63,139 nucleotides of DNA from an uncultured Dokdonia sp. (GTDB taxonomy: Bacteria; Bacteroidota; Bacteroidia; Flavobacteriales; Flavobacteriaceae): the NCBI RefSeq assembly GCF_937910895.1, contig NZ_CALEMI010000018.1:1-63139 (forward strand), in the 5' to 3' direction. Of this stretch, positions 52,480 to 60,573 are shown piece by piece. Numbering within the stretch: the first letter of the stretch is position 1; each line of letters starts with the position of its first letter. The translations under genes and the position numbers were made by a program. The notes under the pieces are model-generated. The model was not told the origin of the DNA. It was given only the letters and a program-made list of their open reading frames with translations, and did no database searches.

Positions 52480-52727
52480 AGTAATACATTTAATTTAAGG
52501 AATGATAATTTACGTAATTGATTGATAGGATGCAAATCATCAATCATTTCTTGCAAGTTTTCAATATCATCTTGAGCAAATCGTTCAGTCGAAGAAATAT
52601 AGTTATGCCCACTCATATATTGCACTTCTAGTATGTTGGAAAGCCATAAAACAAATCTTCGAGTTTCTCATATTCTAAAAGGTTATGATTTAGTGTTCGT
52701 TTTGCTCCTCGTTTATTCATATTTTCC
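52480..52727 (-). pseudogene. Decayed tyrosine recombinase copy C (internally deleted)
   Basis: 52480-52636 matches the 3' end of the intact recombinase gene at 58558 (GHNYISSTERF...DIENLQEMIDDLHPIN). 52637-52727 then matches an internal segment (GAKRTLNHNLLEYE), with about 400 bp between them missing. The orientation is the same as the intact gene. Downstream DNA shared with copies A and B (AGAGTAATACATTTAATT) is kept, but the ATTACGG palindrome is not seen. Confidence 0.75.
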
Positions 52728-52743
52728 ACTCCTACGTTTACAT

Positions 52744-52884
52744 CTAATCATATGCTATTTCATTTAATAACATCTTAAATTTAAAGGGAGGCTCATTATA
52801 AAGTCTTGACAATAATAGTAATGTATTATTAGTCACAAAATTTTCTAATTGAGAATATCTTTGGAAATAGTGTACTGAACTCAT
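52744..52884 (-). pseudogene. N-terminal fragment of a larger defence-type protein
   Basis: A 46-residue frame starting at ATG, MSSVHYFQRYSQLENFVTNN, then TLLLLSRLYNEPPFKF, and stopping at TAG as it runs into the recombinase remnant. The YSQ.EN..TNN.LLLLSRLY pattern is one that I remember at the start of much longer PD-(D/E)XK-type proteins in bacterial defence loci, so this is probably a gene cut by recombination. It begins 29 bp after the AAA ATPase gene. Confidence 0.45.
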
Positions 52885-52912
52885 TAATGATATTTTTTAA
52901 TCTAAAAAGTTA

Positions 52913-55534
52913 TTACCCCCTTCTTTTTCTCAAAGCTCTAAGGTAGGTATCTAAAATTTCAATGTCTGTATTTACTTCGTCTGCATCTGGATAGCCTTCT
53001 ATAAGAGCTCCTGCGCTATCATGACCTTGAAAATAGGTAGAGCATTTAGACATGTTTTCTTCAATCATTTTATAGTCATCATCAGTCATATCAACAACTT
53101 TTTTTAATCTCTGAGTTTGAATTGCTCTACTGAATCTTTGAACTGCTTGATTAAGTAACACTTCTTCAATAAGTCGTTCCCAAGTTTCTCTTAATTTCCC
53201 ATAAAATGATTTCACCTCTTCTTTGTAAATATCCTCGGTTTCATTCAATTCAATTTTCTTTAATTGTTGATGGATATTTTTTAAAATTCCCACGCGTGAT
53301 GAAACCTTTAAAGCGTCCCAAGGTGGATTCAAGGCAGGAATTCCTGTTTCACTTTTTTTGCGAGTAAGACTTTTGATATTAAAATCACAACTTAGTTTTG
53401 ATGTATGCTCTTCTAACATTATCAGAAAAGTAATATCATGAGTAAAAACTATAACCTGCCTTTCTTTTGATTCTTCAGCGACCCTTTTCGCTATTTTATT
53501 TCTCCATTTATGATCTAGTGAAGATACAGGGTCATCAAATATAATTGCAGATTTATGCTCTGAAATTGAAAGTTCTGAAAGAAAAGTTGCTAATGATATA
53601 CACCTATGTTCTCCTTCGCTTAATATCTCTTTAAGACTAACACTAACGCCGTAAGAGGTATCTAATTCTAAATAATGAAATTGTCTTCCTCTAACACCTT
53701 TCGTAGCAGTATTTACACTAATATTCTTGAAACCAAGTTTTTTTAATTCATCTTTGAAATTATCTTTTAATGCATCAGTAATGTAGTTCTTAGTTATTAA
53801 ATTACTGAAAAGAGTTATACCTCTCGTATTACATTGATTAGTGCATTTATTTAAAGAAACAATAAGTTTCATTCTTTCAATTTCTCTCCAAACTTGTTCT
53901 TTATATTTTTGTAAATTTTTAATTGCGACGAGATTTACATACTCTTCTTCATATTTTTTTAGCTCTTTGTCAATAGATGTCTCTTCTAGAGTTTTATTTC
54001 TCTTCTCAAGAGAGTCAATAATACCATCTATAATAGTTATTGGAGTTATTCCGAATATTAAAACATTAATACTTTCCAAACTCTTTAGGTTTTCGAAATA
54101 CGAGAGAATTTCATTTTGTTTTTCTTGAAAGGCATATAAATATTCTTTTTGAATTCCATTAAAGTTTGCAGATAATTCTTCTAATTCATCGATTGTTGGT
54201 TGATTCTCTGTAAAATCAAAATTTAAATCTTTAAAATGCTTTTTAGCATTATTTATTTTTTCAGTTGCCTGATCTAATTGTCCCTGAATATCGGCTTTAA
54301 CAAATTCTTCAAAATTTTGAAATCTTATTTTTGCCTCTTCGCCAAGCACTTGAAGACATAAAGGACAGTTTGTCTCCTCTTCAATATTAGGGAACGAATC
54401 TTCTCCATATCCATAATCATAAAACTTTCTTGCACTTTCCCAAAGTCGTTTCCAATGATCGTTTCCAACACCATCAATTGAAAGATTAGAGAAAGCTTTC
54501 TGGGAAACAGTTTTAGAAGCTTCTGCTAATGAAATATAGCTATTAATAGCGGTAATTGTGGCGTTTAATATTTTTTCTGAAAATGCATCTTCTAAAATTG
54601 AATATTTGCTTTTTAACGCTATGAATCGCTGTATTTTCTTACTATTTTCTTTAGTTTCTTTTTCTGGGTTTGTTGCTTTTAACTCAGTAATAATTTTTGA
54701 AAGTTCCTCTATCCTCTTTTCTGATACATCAGTGTGATTTGAAATCTTATTAAGATCTGCTAATTCAGTTTTAGCATTTAGCCCTCTTAAAAATTTAGAT
54801 ACTTCTGTCTCATACTCATCCAATAAAAACGAGTAATTATAAGCTAATGCTCTTGAAGTTGATATTTCATAATTAATTATAGCTTCAATTTGATTACAAC
54901 ATTTAGCTAATTTCTCTAACACAGCCAACCCAGAAGGAATAAAAGCAATTTCATCCTCACCTTCTATATAATGATTTGCGCTATAGCTATCAAAAACATC
55001 AATTGTCTTCAATATACCACTATCCAAAGAGTTATCCTGCCAAGTAACAATGCTCTTTGAATCATCTTCTTTTAGATATTCGACTTGTGCTATTTGCCTC
55101 TTACTGCCACTATCTGCATTAAATAAATTAAAATTAATTTGAGGTTTTTTTCCTCTCGTATTACAAGTATTTTTTAGAATACTTACATAACTTGATTTAC
55201 CAGAACCGTTGTCTCCATATATAGTTGTTAAACCTTTTTCGGCAAAAGCAAGTTCCGTATTATCTTGTAATGCATTAATATTTTCATTATTAAATATTTT
55301 CGAAAGTCTGATATCTCCTTGCGTAATTGAACTTTGAACTAACTCTTTTAGATGTTGAATATTGACTTTTTCAAAATCAAAACCTAAATCCCCTTGTTCG
55401 GCTTTACATATTTCTGTCAGATCGATAATATCTTTTTCGGTTAGATTTTTATTGCTTATAATACGATTAATAGCTTCTTGCCAAAATTGCGGCTTATCCT
55501 CAACCCAATTAATTATATCTATTAAAATTGACAT
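52913..55534 (-). CDS. AAA/RecF-SMC-like ATPase with zinc hook (AAA_13)
   Basis: 873 residues. Walker A GDNGSGKS at 107-114. Long coiled coil interrupted by CPLC (C390, C393), a zinc-hook motif. ABC-type signature SEGEHRCISLATFLSEL, then Walker B IIFDDPVSSLDHKWR and a switch His in VFTHDITF. The C-terminus (LRETWERLIEEVLLNQAVQRF to LRALRKRRG) is basic and helical and may be an effector; the plan resembles RloC/PrrC-type ATPase nucleases, but I cannot identify a nuclease triad. Putative antiphage cargo, flanked by recombinase 3'-end copies B (upstream) and C (downstream). Confidence 0.82.
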   Translation of the reverse strand: MSILIDIINWVEDKPQFWQEAINRIISNKNLTEKDIIDLTEICKAEQGDLGFDFEKVNIQHLKELVQSSITQGDIRLSKIFNNENINALQDNTELAFAEKGLTTIYGDNGSGKSSYVSILKNTCNTRGKKPQINFNLFNADSGSKRQIAQVEYLKEDDSKSIVTWQDNSLDSGILKTIDVFDSYSANHYIEGEDEIAFIPSGLAVLEKLAKCCNQIEAIINYEISTSRALAYNYSFLLDEYETEVSKFLRGLNAKTELADLNKISNHTDVSEKRIEELSKIITELKATNPEKETKENSKKIQRFIALKSKYSILEDAFSEKILNATITAINSYISLAEASKTVSQKAFSNLSIDGVGNDHWKRLWESARKFYDYGYGEDSFPNIEEETNCPLCLQVLGEEAKIRFQNFEEFVKADIQGQLDQATEKINNAKKHFKDLNFDFTENQPTIDELEELSANFNGIQKEYLYAFQEKQNEILSYFENLKSLESINVLIFGITPITIIDGIIDSLEKRNKTLEETSIDKELKKYEEEYVNLVAIKNLQKYKEQVWREIERMKLIVSLNKCTNQCNTRGITLFSNLITKNYITDALKDNFKDELKKLGFKNISVNTATKGVRGRQFHYLELDTSYGVSVSLKEILSEGEHRCISLATFLSELSISEHKSAIIFDDPVSSLDHKWRNKIAKRVAEESKERQVIVFTHDITFLIMLEEHTSKLSCDFNIKSLTRKKSETGIPALNPPWDALKVSSRVGILKNIHQQLKKIELNETEDIYKEEVKSFYGKLRETWERLIEEVLLNQAVQRFSRAIQTQRLKKVVDMTDDDYKMIEENMSKCSTYFQGHDSAGALIEGYPDADEVNTDIEILDTYLRALRKRRG

Positions 55535-55595
55535 ACGTTATACTGTTCTAATTATATACTAAATAGATGAATTTAGATAAACTATTTATCTAACC

Positions 55596-55613
55596 ATTAC
55601 GGTTTCCCGTAAT
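55596..55613. repeat. 18-bp ATTACGG palindrome, copy B (candidate att site)
   Basis: ATTACGGTTTCCCGTAAT: 7-bp inverted arms with a TTTC centre. It marks the exact left limit of homology between repeat copies A and B; DNA beyond it, toward the AAA ATPase gene, is unrelated. Confidence 0.7.
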
Positions 55614-55890
55614 CAGAAGAGAATAAACAAATAATCCCCAAGGATATTGAGGTTTGTTTAGAGTAATACATTTAATTTATGGGATTACTAAGATATGTTA
55701 ATTAATTGATAGGGTGCAAATTATCAATCATTTCTTGCAAGTTTTCAATATCATCTTGTAGGAATCGTTCGGTAGAAGAAATATAGCGATGACCACTCAT
55801 ATATTGCACCTCACGTATATTATAAAGCTTTAACCAATGCGTAATAACCGATGCTCGTATCTGGTGTGCGTTTTTGATATTGAGGTTGAT
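55614..55890 (-). pseudogene. Tyrosine recombinase 3'-end copy B
   Basis: About 280 bp closely matching the last about 190 bp of the recombinase gene at 58558 plus its downstream flank. It translates to INLNIKNAHQIRAS, then MSGHRYISSTERFLQDD and a HPIN-stop end. Homology stops near 55890 and no 5' part is present. It lies directly upstream of the AAA ATPase cargo in transcription order. Confidence 0.85.
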
Positions 55891-55944
55891 TCTTAACCTT
55901 CCGTTAGTTAAAAAATAAAGAAACTCAATTTTTGATCTTAAAAA

Positions 55945-56060
55945 CAGTTAATTAGTAGGGTGCAAATTATTTATCACCTTCTGTAGGTTTTCAATATCAT
56001 TTTGTTGATGCCTCTTGATTGAAATAATATATCGATGCCCTACCACACATTGTGTTATCA
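55945..56060 (-). pseudogene. Tyrosine recombinase 3'-end copy D (more diverged)
   Basis: Translates to VVGHRYIISIKRHQQNDIENL and NLHPTN-stop, clearly related to but more diverged than copies A, B and C. It is adjacent to copy B and downstream of the Roc-COR gene, suggesting an older insertion. Confidence 0.7.
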
Positions 56061-56104
56061 TCCAAATTGCTAAAAAAAGAAATATTATAATTTTTTCTAA
56101 AATG

Positions 56105-58378
56105 TTAAATATTTATGGCTATAATTTTACCTAATTCTATTATTACGGCTCCAATAGCTGAATTTGATATATCACGTATATTTTTTGTGTAGAATGCATT
56201 TAAAATATTTAAAGCTGTTTGTTTTTCATCTCTACCTGTAGTTTTATAACTAAGAATATCTAATTGGGCTTTTAAATATTTAATTTCATCACGATTCTTA
56301 CTATACTCTTTTATGAAGTTAAAGAGCATATCAATCATTTGATAATATTGATCTTTTTCGTCTTCTTTATTAATTTGCAAAACCTTGTTTTCGTAATTTT
56401 TTGTAATTGAAGTGTTTTTGAGTTTTTCTATTCCAAATAATATTTTGTGAATACTTATGTTTTCCCAACTATTTTGACATTGAATAGTTTCAATCCCTTT
56501 TCTATTTGCCTCTTCTAATTTTTTCAAAATATATAATCCCCGAGTTTCACTATTAATACAAACATTACATATACAACCACACTTTTCTATAAAATCAGGA
56601 TTATTTAATGATGAGTGAATATCATTTATCATTAAACGAATTAATGTTATTAGTTTATCTTTTTCATTACCTATTACTCTTATAATTATCTTATCTTCAA
56701 ACGGTTTGTTTTCTATAAAAGCTTTTGACTTATATCCAGTTTTTACTATAACTCCATTTCTCCAAATCATTTTCTCATCCTCAATATATGTATTCAATTT
56801 CACCATCAATCTGGTAAAAATACCTTCAGGCATAAAAACATATTGATATTCTAAATGTAGTTCATCATTAGATTTCCACATAAAGTTATCTGGTTTATCA
56901 GGTCTTAGCAATTGAGGAATAACATAGTTCCTTGCATTATCATTAATAACTTCAAAACACATTTCAAATTTTTCCATTAATCGTATTAATTCAGCATGTT
57001 TTGTTACATAACCATTATCCTTCCAGATTTTCTCAATCTCTTTGTAAGATAACCTACCAAAACTATTCTTAGCTAAAGAATTGTCCAATAATAAGTATAC
57101 AGATTGTGTTGCCCATTCTGGCTTGAGTATAACCATCTCTTTCAAAAGAGGGTCTTCTGAAAAATGTAAGATAGAACCTAAATCATGAAGATAATCACTT
57201 AAAAATTCAGCCTTTACTTCATTTAATTTATATCTATTACAAATAGATATATAATGCTGATTAGTAATATAATTTTCTTCTATATTTTTTAAACTATTTC
57301 TAATTTCAATCCATACAGATGGTAGTAAATCTCCTACATGAGGTAAATTTAACATATGTTCTTCTAAGTGTTCTTTTAAAATATCTATTCCTCTATTAGA
57401 CTCACAACTAACCTTAAAGAAACCTGTTATATTATGGAACTTATCTTTTAATAGTTTTTGTTCAATTTCATCTATTCTTTCATCAATTTTATTTTGAACG
57501 ATTGCTACCGGGCTATTATTACTCAATAATTTTATAACATTTAACCAATACTTAAATGTATTATAATCTTCCTCTGATCTGGCATCCCAAACTAAAATAT
57601 AAAAAGATCTTTTAGTTAGAAAAAATTGATGTGTTTTGTAATAAATAGGCTGACCGCCGAAATCCCATATATTTACACGAAACTTTTTTGTTTCTTTTTT
57701 TGGAACATCAAAAGTCCAATTAATAATATCTATACCTTTCGTTGTATCCTCATTTTTTAATTTATAGCTAATATTTTTAATTTTATTAGCTAAAGAAGTT
57801 TTACCTACAGCTCCCCTTCCTACCAATAATAACTTTGCTTCAAATAGTTCATCTTCACCGTTTTCTAATGCCTCAAAATAATTAATAACAGAAACCAAGG
57901 AACTTTTATGAGGCTGTGTTTCTATTATTTCTAATGGTACATTATTTATATTATTATTAGCAATAAATAAAATCTTCATCTCTTTTAAAGATGCAATTTC
58001 TCTAGGAATATTTACAATTTGATTGTTATTCAAATATAAATGCTCTAACTTTTTGAGTTTTAAAATTACTTCAGGAAAAAATAACAACTTATTATTATCT
58101 AAGCGTAATCTTTTTAAGGATTGTAATGAACTAAAATTACTAGGTATTTGAGTTAGACTATTGTTATTTAGATCTAAAAACTCGAGATCAATTAAGATAT
58201 TTATTGAATCAGGTATTTCAGTTATTTTATTATGAGATAGTTTTAGATGCGTTATGCCTTCTATTGCTAGTATTTGTATTGGAAACTTTTCTAATCTCTT
58301 ATAAGAAAGGTCTATATTCTTTACTTGATCTTCTATAAGTTTATTAATTAACCTCTTTGTTTCTAAATCCATATTCAA
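56105..58378 (-). CDS. Leucine-rich-repeat Roc-COR GTPase (bacterial ROCO)
   Basis: 757 residues. About five or six leucine-rich repeats (residues 20-155, pattern LxxLxLxxNxLxxIP). Roc GTPase from about 180 with G1 GRGAVGKT (187-194), G3 DFGGQ (239-243) and G4 NKID (296-299). COR region about 350-570 (LPSVWIEIRNSL, LKPEWATQSVYLLLD). C-terminal part with a Cys group (KCGCICNVC, about 605-615) and a helical tail. Bacterial Roc-COR proteins are homologues of LRRK2. The effector is not obvious. It sits between repeat copies D/B and A, as cargo of the island. Confidence 0.88.
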   Translation of the reverse strand: MNMDLETKRLINKLIEDQVKNIDLSYKRLEKFPIQILAIEGITHLKLSHNKITEIPDSINILIDLEFLDLNNNSLTQIPSNFSSLQSLKRLRLDNNKLLFFPEVILKLKKLEHLYLNNNQIVNIPREIASLKEMKILFIANNNINNVPLEIIETQPHKSSLVSVINYFEALENGEDELFEAKLLLVGRGAVGKTSLANKIKNISYKLKNEDTTKGIDIINWTFDVPKKETKKFRVNIWDFGGQPIYYKTHQFFLTKRSFYILVWDARSEEDYNTFKYWLNVIKLLSNNSPVAIVQNKIDERIDEIEQKLLKDKFHNITGFFKVSCESNRGIDILKEHLEEHMLNLPHVGDLLPSVWIEIRNSLKNIEENYITNQHYISICNRYKLNEVKAEFLSDYLHDLGSILHFSEDPLLKEMVILKPEWATQSVYLLLDNSLAKNSFGRLSYKEIEKIWKDNGYVTKHAELIRLMEKFEMCFEVINDNARNYVIPQLLRPDKPDNFMWKSNDELHLEYQYVFMPEGIFTRLMVKLNTYIEDEKMIWRNGVIVKTGYKSKAFIENKPFEDKIIIRVIGNEKDKLITLIRLMINDIHSSLNNPDFIEKCGCICNVCINSETRGLYILKKLEEANRKGIETIQCQNSWENISIHKILFGIEKLKNTSITKNYENKVLQINKEDEKDQYYQMIDMLFNFIKEYSKNRDEIKYLKAQLDILSYKTTGRDEKQTALNILNAFYTKNIRDISNSAIGAVIIELGKIIAINI

Positions 58379-58451
58379 TTAAAATAATTCTCTTTTTATA
58401 ATATTATTAGACATTATAGTTGAGTAATATATAAGTATCTAATTTGTGATT

Positions 58452-58469
58452 ATTACGGTTTCCCGTAAT
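58452..58469. repeat. 18-bp ATTACGG palindrome, copy A (candidate att site)
   Basis: Identical to copy B in all 18 bases. It lies 89 bp beyond the stop of the intact recombinase gene and marks where similarity to copy B begins. Confidence 0.7.
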
Positions 58470-58557
58470 CAGAGGACAATAAACAAATAATCCCCAATGA
58501 ATATTGAAGTTTGTTTAGAGTAATACATTTAATTTAAGGAATGACTAATCTATGTAA

Positions 58558-59457
58558 TTAATTAATAGGATGCAAATTATCAATCATTTCTTGCAAGTTT
58601 TCAATATCATCTTGCAGGAATCGTTCGGTCGAAGAAATATACCGATGCCCTGCCATATATTGCACTTCACGTATGTTATAAAGTTTTAACCAATGCGTAA
58701 TAATCGATGCTCTTATCTGATGAGCGTTTTTGATATTTAGGTTAATGTTGCGGAGTTTCTTAAACAACTGACAAGCAACCGTAAAACGATCCGAATTTTG
58801 CGGTATAAAAGCCTCTGTGTGGCACGCTATAGCATTTTGCAGTACCTCTCTATCATTTTGTATATACTGGGCTAAGGAAAGCACCTGTGGCGATTTGATT
58901 TCTAGCTTGCGATAGTTGGTTTTAAGCGTACTTGGTACATAGATATTCCCTCGTTCCAGATTTACGTGTTGTATTTTGAGATGTTTGATAGAAGTGATAG
59001 AAAGTCCTTGATATACCATAAATCCTGTGATCACTTTATCGCGTATCGCCACCGACGGGCTATTAGGTAATTCTATATTTTGTGTTGGGAAGCTATAAAA
59101 CAAATCTTCCAGTTCTTCATATTCTAAAAGGTTATGATTGAGCGTTCGTTTTGCTCCTCGTATGTTCATATTCTCCATTGGATTATCGCCTCGATGGTTT
59201 TCTTCTATGAGGTATTTGAAGAATATTTTTAAAGCACCAATGCCTATTTTGGTGCTTTTCTTTGAAGGTCTTTTTCCTTTTACTGGACGCTGTAATTTCT
59301 TTGCGTAGAGTAAACAAGTTTTGTAATCAATCGTATAGGGATCATAGTCTTTTGACTCGCACCATTTGATAAACTTGTCGTGATAGATCAAATAGGTATT
59401 GATTGTTGATTTGGCATACGCCTGTTCATAGAGATAGGTATCAAAGGATTTTTTCAT
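58558..59457 (-). CDS. Tyrosine recombinase-like protein lacking key catalytic residues
   Basis: 299 residues. Phage-integrase fold with a SAM-like N-terminal domain (LYEQAYAKSTINTYLIYHDKF). In the catalytic domain HQIR (H246, R249) and GH (H271) are present. The first Arg is replaced (GLSITSI, S153, where active enzymes have GLRxxE) and the nucleophile Tyr position reads F280 in STERF. It is therefore probably a non-catalytic partner. It overlaps the active recombinase gene by 17 bp. Its 3' end is the sequence repeated at copies B, C and D. Confidence 0.85.
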   Translation of the reverse strand: MKKSFDTYLYEQAYAKSTINTYLIYHDKFIKWCESKDYDPYTIDYKTCLLYAKKLQRPVKGKRPSKKSTKIGIGALKIFFKYLIEENHRGDNPMENMNIRGAKRTLNHNLLEYEELEDLFYSFPTQNIELPNSPSVAIRDKVITGFMVYQGLSITSIKHLKIQHVNLERGNIYVPSTLKTNYRKLEIKSPQVLSLAQYIQNDREVLQNAIACHTEAFIPQNSDRFTVACQLFKKLRNINLNIKNAHQIRASIITHWLKLYNIREVQYMAGHRYISSTERFLQDDIENLQEMIDNLHPIN

Positions 59458-60382
59458 CGCTCATAGTTACTAAATGCGTGTATATCTGAGTTGATTCAAG
59501 TGAAGAGTGGCCTAAGAATTGACTAATAGATTGCATCGGCACTTTGTTCTGTAGTAAATGCGTGGCGATGCTATGACGTAAAGTATGCAGGGTAATATGC
59601 TTTGCTTGTATATCTTCATCCTCACAGGCTTCTATTATATAGTTTAAGCGTACTGCAATGGATTGATCGTTAATACGTGTACCTCGTTGTGAAATCAAAA
59701 ACGCATCAGTTTGATAGTTATTCTGAAACTCTGTTCGTCCTTCATAGAGATAGTCTTGAAGGATACTCAAATTGTAAGCGTTAATCGGTACAAAGCGTTC
59801 TTTGTAGTTTTTGCCTTTACGTACATAGATACGCCCTTTATCAAATAGGATATCTTCACAATTGATATGTACTGCTTCATTTCGCCTGAGTCCGCAACTA
59901 TAGAGTAATACTAATATCGCACGGTCACGCAGTTGGAAGTGTTCACTCATGTGGGAATAATCACAGGCTTTAAAGAGTCGTTTGATTTCATCTTGGGTAA
60001 GAATGACTTTATCCGTATTCTGATACGATACTTTCTCTCCTTTGAGATGTACTCCAAATTTGATATTAGCATTGTGTTCTTTTAAGTAGACCAAGAATTT
60101 CTTTAAGGCTTGTTGGTGTTTGTTTAAAAAGGCTTTTGATAATCCCCCGCCACGCCTTTGATTCCCTCTTTGTGATAATTGGGTGTAATATTCTTGGATA
60201 AGCTGAGTCGTTACTAAATCAAGATTACGATGTCCTCGTTTCTCCAGAAAATGAAAGAACTCTTTTAAATGATTCGGCAAATTGTAGACCGTCGTAGGAG
60301 CAAAGCCCAGTACGTCCAACCAATTGGTATATGAGTCCAGGAGTTCTCTAAATGTCTCGTTTTTAAGTAGTAGCTTTTTCAT
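59441..60382 (-). CDS. Catalytically complete tyrosine recombinase
   Basis: 313 residues. N-terminal core-binding domain (FRELLDSYTNWLDVLGFAPTT), then the catalytic domain with R166 in GLRRNEA, H266 and R269 in LHTLRH, H292 in FLGHSS, and Y301 in TQIYTH. Xer-like size. It is expected to cut and join DNA; its partner downstream is probably structural. Preceded by a palindrome and a GC-rich repeated stretch after the ATPase gene. Confidence 0.92.
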   Translation of the reverse strand: MKKLLLKNETFRELLDSYTNWLDVLGFAPTTVYNLPNHLKEFFHFLEKRGHRNLDLVTTQLIQEYYTQLSQRGNQRRGGGLSKAFLNKHQQALKKFLVYLKEHNANIKFGVHLKGEKVSYQNTDKVILTQDEIKRLFKACDYSHMSEHFQLRDRAILVLLYSCGLRRNEAVHINCEDILFDKGRIYVRKGKNYKERFVPINAYNLSILQDYLYEGRTEFQNNYQTDAFLISQRGTRINDQSIAVRLNYIIEACEDEDIQAKHITLHTLRHSIATHLLQNKVPMQSISQFLGHSSLESTQIYTHLVTMSDEKIL

Positions 60383-60417
60383 ATTTATTTTTCACGTAGT
60401 TGGGAATCTCTTTGTAT

Positions 60418-60431
60418 GCTTTCGCGAAAGC
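60418..60431. repeat. Dispersed palindrome upstream of the recombinase gene
   Basis: This copy lies inside the mobile module, about 36 bp before the recombinase start, showing that the repeat family has also invaded the island. Confidence 0.9.
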
Positions 60432-60510
60432 GTATAATTTATCTATACCCTTTTACATTTTCTTGTTTCTATGGCGAACCTCTCGTTCTGTTTTGTTTAT
60501 CAAACACTTA

Positions 60511-60567
60511 GCCTCGCCATTACACAAGTGGCGAACCACTGGCGAAGTGGCGGTGGCGAGTCGCCAC
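60511..60567. repeat. GC-rich cluster of GGCGA motifs with nested palindromes
   Basis: Repeated TGGCGAA/TGGCGAG units within 60 bp, including CCACT-GGCGA-AGTGG (60536-60550) and GTGGCGA-G-TCGCCAC (60553-60567). It is much richer in GC than its surroundings and lies between the ATPase stop and the recombinase start. A protein-binding array or structured transcript end is possible. Confidence 0.55.
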
Positions 60568-60573
60568 AGACGT

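Larger units (their letters stand above)
52153..52743. other. Non-coding junction of the island
   Basis: Contains a 23-bp inverted repeat (52203-52256) and a decayed recombinase copy (52480-52727), described separately. The stretch 52260-52470 shows nothing beyond a promoter-like TATATTTG on the minus strand. Confidence 0.5.
55535..56104. other. Junction between the two cargo genes
   Basis: 570 bp without an intact gene. It holds a hairpin TAGATAAA-CTA-TTTATCTA (55574-55592), the 18-bp palindrome, and recombinase remnants B and D. Each is listed separately. Confidence 0.6.

Noticed and set aside
53841-54128. Plus-strand 95-residue frame inside the AAA ATPase gene
   Set aside because: It is the complement of the coiled-coil region. 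Its composition follows from the real gene.
52480-58750. CRISPR-like array from the recurring repeats
   Set aside because: The repeats are about 100-300 bp, coding-derived and separated by genes of several kb, with no short regular spacers or cas genes.
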